18,487 nt of DNA from contig CALSCO010002516.1 in the NCBI GenBank assembly GCA_943704415.1, forward strand, positions 1 through 18,487, given 5' to 3'. The DNA is from Parvularia atlantis (lineage: Eukaryota > Opisthokonta > Rotosphaerida). Below the pieces are notes generated by a model. It saw only the letters and a program-made list of their open reading frames with translations, did not search any database and was not told the DNA's origin. Of the stretch, positions 18,451 through 18,487 are shown in pieces (positions within the stretch are counted from its first letter, which is position 1; the number at the start of each line of letters is the position of its first letter). The position numbers and the translations under genes were made by a program.

Positions 18451-18481
18451 TGGAGGATTTGGCGCTCATTTCAAATCCAGC
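18449..18481. repeat. Imperfect palindrome with long stem at the right edge
   Basis: GGATTTG at 18455-18461 pairs with CAAATCC at 18472-18478 around ten bases. An alternative fold pairs outer GCTGG (18449-18453) with CCAGC (18477-18481) and ATTTG with CAAAT, leaving a three-base bulge. It lies 101 bp past the orphan gene's stop and could be a terminator-like 3' structure or part of a terminal repeat. Confidence 0.5.
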
Positions 18482-18487
18482 AGTCCC

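Overview
The window is 18.5 kb of very GC-rich nuclear DNA from a compact eukaryotic genome. Coding regions are broken by many short spliceosomal introns, mostly 49-72 nt. Typical donors are GTGCG and typical acceptors CAG, often with a CTGAC-like branch site about 12-35 nt upstream. The gene set is opisthokont-like: a two-SH3 adaptor with a C-terminal coiled coil, an FHA-forkhead factor, SIL1, a PNUTS-like PP1 regulator, a TTLL12-like domain, Tubby, zeta-class GST and HEATR6. With the short introns, I infer an early-diverging (zoosporic) fungus or another unicellular opisthokont. The species cannot be named from the sequence.

Layout, left to right: (1) 3' part of an SH3 adaptor, + strand, 56-2185. 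(2) FHA-forkhead transcription factor with a 25-residue polyglutamine tract, - strand, 2309-3861. (3) SIL1, the BiP nucleotide-exchange factor, + strand, 3980-5269, divergent from the forkhead gene across 118 bp that carry an ERSE-like and UPRE-like element. (4) PNUTS-like protein in 13 exons, - strand, 5335-8343. (5) Apparent fusion of a TTLL12-type N-terminal domain with an EEF1A-lysine-methyltransferase-like domain, + strand, 8735-10094. (6) Conserved protein of unknown function, - strand, 10207-11341. (7) Tubby-like protein in 9 exons, + strand, 11578-13150. (8) Maleylacetoacetate isomerase/GST zeta, + strand, 13194-14180. (9) HEATR6-like HEAT-repeat protein, - strand, 14214-17094. (10) A segment of visibly lower GC from about 17095 to the end, carrying an unrecognised 317-residue ORF and several small repeats and hairpins.

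The genes do not form one pathway. Most are single-copy housekeeping types packed head-to-head or tail-to-tail, with gaps as small as 33 bp. The exon models in genes 1, 2, 4, 5, 7, 8 and 9 were built by hand; reading frame is kept across all proposed junctions and the products match family motifs across the splice points. The exon 1/2 junction of gene 6 and the single intron proposed in SIL1 are less certain.

Most worth a second look: the TTLL12-N/methyltransferase fusion; the ER-stress-type element directly upstream of SIL1; a small set of apparent GC-AG introns sharing an AG|GCAC donor; and the compositionally foreign right-hand segment, where a short upstream ORF resembling a histone H3 tail overlaps the orphan gene's start in an ATGA arrangement.
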